From assembly GCF_000524195.1 (NCBI RefSeq), contig NW_020170385.1:761898-825897 (forward strand): 64,000 bases of DNA. The letters run 5' to 3'. Shown here piece after piece: positions 60,501 through 64,000 of this stretch. The notes under the pieces are model-generated. The model was not told where the DNA came from and searched no databases. It worked only from the letters and a program-made list of their open reading frames with translations. Each line of letters opens with the position of its first letter. Positions within the stretch are counted from its first letter, which is position 1. The stretch comes from Echinococcus granulosus (lineage: Eukaryota; Platyhelminthes; Cestoda; Cyclophyllidea; Taeniidae). The translations under genes and the position numbers were made by a program.

Positions 60501-63500
60501 TTCTTCGTGCTTGGAAAGAATGATCAAAAGGATCCTCGAGTTGCCATCTTCCCACGAATTGCAAAAATATTCGATACATATTAAGGTTAGTTAATTTTCT
60601 TATTCCAAAACGTAAATTAGTCCAAAATTCGGTACAATTGTTAATTCCATACTCGAATAGTCCCTTTTCTCCAAATCATATCAGGTGTACTGATTCGTGA
60701 CGTTAGATCTTTAAAAAATTGAACTTATTTTTAACTTCTAATATCATTCTAGAGTGCGATCAGTTTTGCATACTTATAAGCCACACCACACGAATACGAC
60801 GTTTGTGCGCCGAAAGAGCTAATGAGCTTTAGTCAAATTTGTTTAATTTGCTGGTTTGATAAAGTTTTATAGGGTATCTGAAAGATTTTTTTGCATTTAC
60901 TTAACTTCTGACCACCATGACTGCTTTCCATGCTTAACTTTCCTCCATCTTCTGAGCGTAATGAGCTAGGAGTAGTTTATCTATCTAATATATGCGTAAG
61001 GAATGTAGTCCTACTTCATCAGACTGTTTCTGAAGGCAACAATAAATAAGTGAGGTAATGGCAAGCTTAAAAAAACCAACGTTTTCCGCCTGTAAAATTT
61101 AAAGCAAGCCAACTTATATAAAAGTGGAAGACAAGCTCCCTAGGTCATTGTAAGTTTCTGGCAAAATAAAGTCGTTAGTTCTAGTTTTCCTATAATCACA
61201 CGAAATGCAGATTATATACTCTTTTCCCATTGCAAGCACTTTCATTTTTTTTACATCTGAGGTCTTTATACACTTATCATGATAACAACTATTTGACTAT
61301 ACAGCAACCCCAGGGAAAGTTCAGTTATTATCCACACTTTATAATGCAAGATTCACATATTTTTCAGGCAGCAAATTATAAAATATCATTTTTTTTTGTT
61401 AATTCCCGCCCTTGCGCCTTATAGCGGCAAAAATTAAACACGGTGACAGAGGATTCACCACCTGTGAGCTGCAAATGGGACCCGATAGCATACAAGTAGT
61501 CGTTGAGTCCAGAGTAAAAGGTTATTTAGTTGTGAATGGTTAATGGTAATATTTGTTGGACTTCAAAAACACATTTTAATTGGTTTCCAAATGCAAAAAA
61601 AGTTAATTTCGTTGAGCAAAACTCTCTTTTTTGGCGAAATATGCAAAGTTGTCAAAGTTGAAGCGGTTGCTAACATACTTCGGAGATGATATACGCTCTT
61701 TAATGAACCCATTTGAGTCTAGTGTGTAATTTGAAGAATAACGGGTAAGTAATTTTATAGCCCATACCGTTAAGTGCAAAAATAAAATCTAAATTAAAAG
61801 TAGAAAGTAAAGCTTAGGTTGGAATTATGTTACTACTAAGAAAGTGAATCCAAAAATCTTCATCTATAGCAAAACCTACTGTAGTGGTAGAGTTGGGGGC
61901 AGTTAGATTTTTATGTGCACATCTATATCTTCTCATACTTATAACCGCAGGGGCCATTCCGATATTTGCTAAAAAAACTAAGAATTTTATTCTATAACTA
62001 AAATCCTGCATGAATTAACAATTTTCCACTCGAAAAAGAAGCGTATTTACCTGAATGGATTTGAGCGGTGGATGACCCTGATCTTCCACAACGAGTCCCA
62101 AACAGTAAGAACCTAGTTCCTTGTCCGACAGCCTACGTACCAAAAGAAGTTTCCCGGTTCGCTCATCTATTCTGAATGTGTGAGGGGAAAATTGCCGAAA
62201 CTCTCTTTCTGCATTTTCCTTCCTTTCCTTTTCGAGATTGTGTCCAAATCTCGATGTCGGCATACTTGGGGGTGTACAATTAGCTGCAAGCTTCAAAGAA
62301 TAACGTAATTCCGCATTTTCACCCTCATCCAAATCCACGGCCTGAATTAAGAGTGCACAGTAGCCGGGGGCTTCATTCATTGATATTCGAAGACTAGGTA
62401 GTTCATGGGAGGCTAGGGAGTATTGAGTTTCAATGGTTTCCATTCCGACAAGTGGTGGTGTCTGCACTAGCGAATCCCTCTCGTAACCTTGAAGGAGATC
62501 ATACAGCGGTAGTTTGTATCGAAGTATAGTTCCAAAAAAAAACCTTTTAGATAAAATATGGTGAAATAGAAAATAGAATGACTTCCAACTTGGTTTCTTA
62601 ATTCGGGTCACATTTTATATTCCTGTTACATAAGTTATCTCATTCAATTCGAACATTTTTATTTAACCCCTCCAACACTTTCTGTCAAATTAAAGCTTAA
62701 TAAGGGTCCGTCATAGCTATTTAAAGAAGAGGTCAGGCTGATATTTAAGATTATAAAAAATGAATGTCAACCACATATTACTTGTCTTTATTTTGTGGAC
62801 TGAATTGCGTAGAACTAGATAATCTTGTTATTTGTTGAATAAATTATGTACCCTAAAAGCAGTTTATAATCAAATCCTCATTCCACTGATTTCCTCATTA
62901 TCAAACTGAAAACATCTACACAGGATTGGTTAATATACGAGCAAACCATGTGGTGTCAGCCTACCAAATGTGGATGATGGTAGACTCACACCCTACCAGC
63001 GGCTACAGTGACTAAATCATGTTTGGTGGTAATGCATAAGCAGATGGACTACGCTGCAGCCATTAAATCTTTAAAAGTAATTCCTTTATTATAATAAAAG
63101 TGCCACCTTTTGACAGCTGTCTGACTTCCCCTTGGTAGGATGAGACAGGCAATGGGCAAGGGATGTGACGGCATGAGCATTGTATGAGGCAGCGAGCCAA
63201 ACAAATTATACTAGATATCTTGGTAACTCAGACCTCACCCTTCACTTGTATGATGGCTAACGCTCATTTTATGAAGTGTAAGCATTTGTATCAGAGCAAC
63301 AACTGACAAACACAAAAAAGTATTTTAAGTACATGATGAGAACTGGTTAAGTGTTGCATTTTGGTTTTTGAATAGTTATCAGTAGTAACATCTCCTATGC
63401 TCACATACGAGTCATTCAATCACAAAGTAACATAACAATTTAGAAAAGTGGTAATAACACCCACGTGCATCAGGGCCCTCGATGGAATGTATGATTGGAG

Positions 63501-63603
63501 AGTTGTCGTTAACATCGAGAATATTAACACATACTCGCGCTGTTGAAGATAGCGAGGCTTCCGACGATTTGTCTTTCGCCTGGACTTGAAAACAATATCG
63601 CGA
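51185..63603 (-). CDS. Cadherin/protocadherin-like adhesion receptor, C-terminal part (partial)
   Basis: Exons in transcript order: 63465-63603, 62051-62487, at least one unseen exon, 56125-56657, 51937-52324, 51185-51555. Cadherins mediate Ca2+-dependent cell adhesion at the plasma membrane. The first exon ends an extracellular repeat with ILDVNDNSP, the calcium-binding linker. The second holds most of another repeat (AVDLDEGENAELRYSL, FRIDERTGKLLLVRRLSD, VVEDQGHPPLKSIQ). 56125-56657 has one transmembrane helix followed by the basic stop-transfer RPFHKSRRRR. The last two exons are a long serine-rich cytoplasmic tail with no catenin-binding motif that I can recognise, so a protocadherin is more likely than a classical cadherin. 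Phases agree at every visible join except 62051 to 56657 (0 against 1), which proves a missing exon if both boundaries are right. The 5' end lies beyond 64000. Confidence 0.85.
51556..51936 (-). other. Short intron between the two cadherin tail exons
   Basis: 381 bp, with gtggcg at the start and ttctttag at the end on the minus strand. Confidence 0.65.
51937..52324 (-). CDS. Cadherin cytoplasmic tail exon
   Basis: Acceptor gggacttctag, donor gtggcg. It begins APIWSPMHMASSD and continues with ETESLIPIGLPSEIAG and DEQRSDSGRGASDEEAM. GC-richer than the introns and open in this frame throughout. 388 nt; phase 0 in, phase 1 out. Without splicing the frame stops at 51920. Confidence 0.75.
52325..56124 (-). 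other. Cadherin intron, nothing recognised
   Basis: 3.8 kb, AT-rich intron between the transmembrane exon and the first tail exon. Phase 0 on both sides, so further small exons are not required. Confidence 0.55.
56125..56657 (-). CDS. Cadherin exon with transmembrane helix
   Basis: Acceptor catccccag, donor gtgcgt. After a juxtamembrane region (HVHQLIELVIEDVPSRGNW, GAGGDG) comes a helix of about 25 residues beginning ILIVIVLSTVSAFLAA, then RPFHKSRRRRSGDA. The cytoplasmic part has SPFGMEPHTSPTLLMNPRSG. If unspliced, the frame ends three residues later (VRSV, stop), so a short-tail isoform is possible. Confidence 0.87.
56658..62050 (-). other. Cadherin intronic region, missing exon expected
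   Basis: 5.4 kb, AT-rich. Phase demands at least one exon taking phase 0 and leaving phase 1, which should complete the last extracellular repeat. I searched for the usual DxNDN-type motif on the minus strand and did not find a convincing candidate. Confidence 0.5.
62051..62487 (-). CDS. Cadherin exon with one extracellular repeat
   Basis: Acceptor gatctccttcaag, donor gtaaat. It carries the repeat core DLDEGENAELRYSL, a charged insert (about LEKERKENAEREF), FRIDERTGKLLLVRRLSD and EDQGHPPL. 437 nt; phase 1 in, phase 0 out. Confidence 0.9.
63465..63603 (-). CDS. Cadherin exon with calcium-binding linker
   Basis: Minus strand, acceptor attacag, donor gtgggt. Reads YCFQVQAKDKSS, STARVCVNILDVNDNSP and IIHSIEGPDA. 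DVNDNSP is the diagnostic inter-repeat Ca2+ motif (DxNDN). 139 nt; phase 0 in, phase 1 out. Confidence 0.88.
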
Positions 63604-64000
63604 CTGTAATAAAAAATTTTTTAAAACTGAAGCCCTTTCGAGGAATGTTTAAATATCTAAATTTTTAAAGTAGTAACATATTTTATGTGGTTATTGCTGT
63701 ATTGAGAGTTTTGGTACAATTCTAGATTGGCGTAAGTTTTATCTTAGTATTAAACAATTAGACCATAGAATCTGTCTTTAATGCGCAACTTGAAAGGAAC
63801 TCCTGTCTAAATAGTCATTTTCTGCGTTGGTCAATTAGTAGTGAACAATGACTGCGAATACATTTGACGATGGCACCCTTTGTGGGAGGGGAGTTTTATC
63901 CGGCAACGTTATCTACTCACTCAATTTAGGCAAATTTTCCAAGAAGTCACGAATGAAAGCACTTAAGTATAACATTATCTCAAGGAATCTACTTTTGGCA
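63604..64000. other. Right edge, intron of the cadherin gene
   Basis: No exon recognised. The incoming part of the cadherin gene must lie beyond the window. Confidence 0.5.

Noticed and set aside
61400..61480. Minus-strand frame after tttgcag (LTGGESSVTVFNF) as the missing cadherin exon
   Set aside because: Incoming phase 0 works, but no donor leaves phase 1 at a plausible length, and no calcium-binding motif is present.
1..64000. CRISPR arrays, bacterial operons, insertion sequences or phage genes
   Set aside because: Genes are split by spliceosomal introns and match metazoan families; no regularly spaced repeats were seen.

Overview
This is AT-rich animal nuclear DNA with split genes. The family matches (ectonucleotidase, CNNM, TRAPPC1, ABCC10, protocadherin) are all metazoan. 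The ABCC10-like gene has introns of only 32, 44 and 39 bp near its 5' end and introns of several hundred bp near its 3' end. That pattern, the base composition and a miniature LTR retrotransposon suggest a parasitic flatworm (trematode or cestode). This is inference; I cannot name the species.

Layout. 230-2776 (+): last two exons of an ENTPD/CD39-type ectonucleotidase, entering from the left edge. 2777-13334: mostly empty, with one GC-richer open frame of unknown nature (7031-7306). 13435-26696 (+): CNNM-type metal transporter in about nine exons. 26697-30486: spacer with a decayed LINE-like 3' end (29614-29856). 30487-30897 (-): intronless TRAPPC1/Bet5. 30898-31863: 966-bp divergent promoter interval. 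31864-40313 (+): complete ABCC10/MRP7-like ABC transporter; 13 exons join in frame to 1590 residues. 40314-51184: long spacer between convergent genes, with a hairpin-forming GC-rich island (42550-42740) and a 991-bp miniature LTR retrotransposon (45367-46357). 51185 to beyond 63603 (-): C-terminal part of a cadherin/protocadherin whose 5' end lies beyond the right edge.

The most interesting object is the LTR element. It has two 198-bp repeats differing at four sites, TG...CA ends, a 4-bp target duplication, a tRNA-Leu-like primer site and a polypurine tract, yet no protein-coding capacity, so it is a TRIM-type non-autonomous element inserted in the minus orientation. The second theme is transcript processing: micro-introns, and an acceptor-like AG only 3 nt before the ABCC10 ATG, as expected for spliced-leader trans-splicing.

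The genes do not form a functional pathway. Four of the five products act at membranes (extracellular nucleotide hydrolysis, divalent cation transport, ABC export, adhesion) and the fifth in vesicle tethering. Exon boundaries were read by eye from splice signals and phase; no alignment was run.
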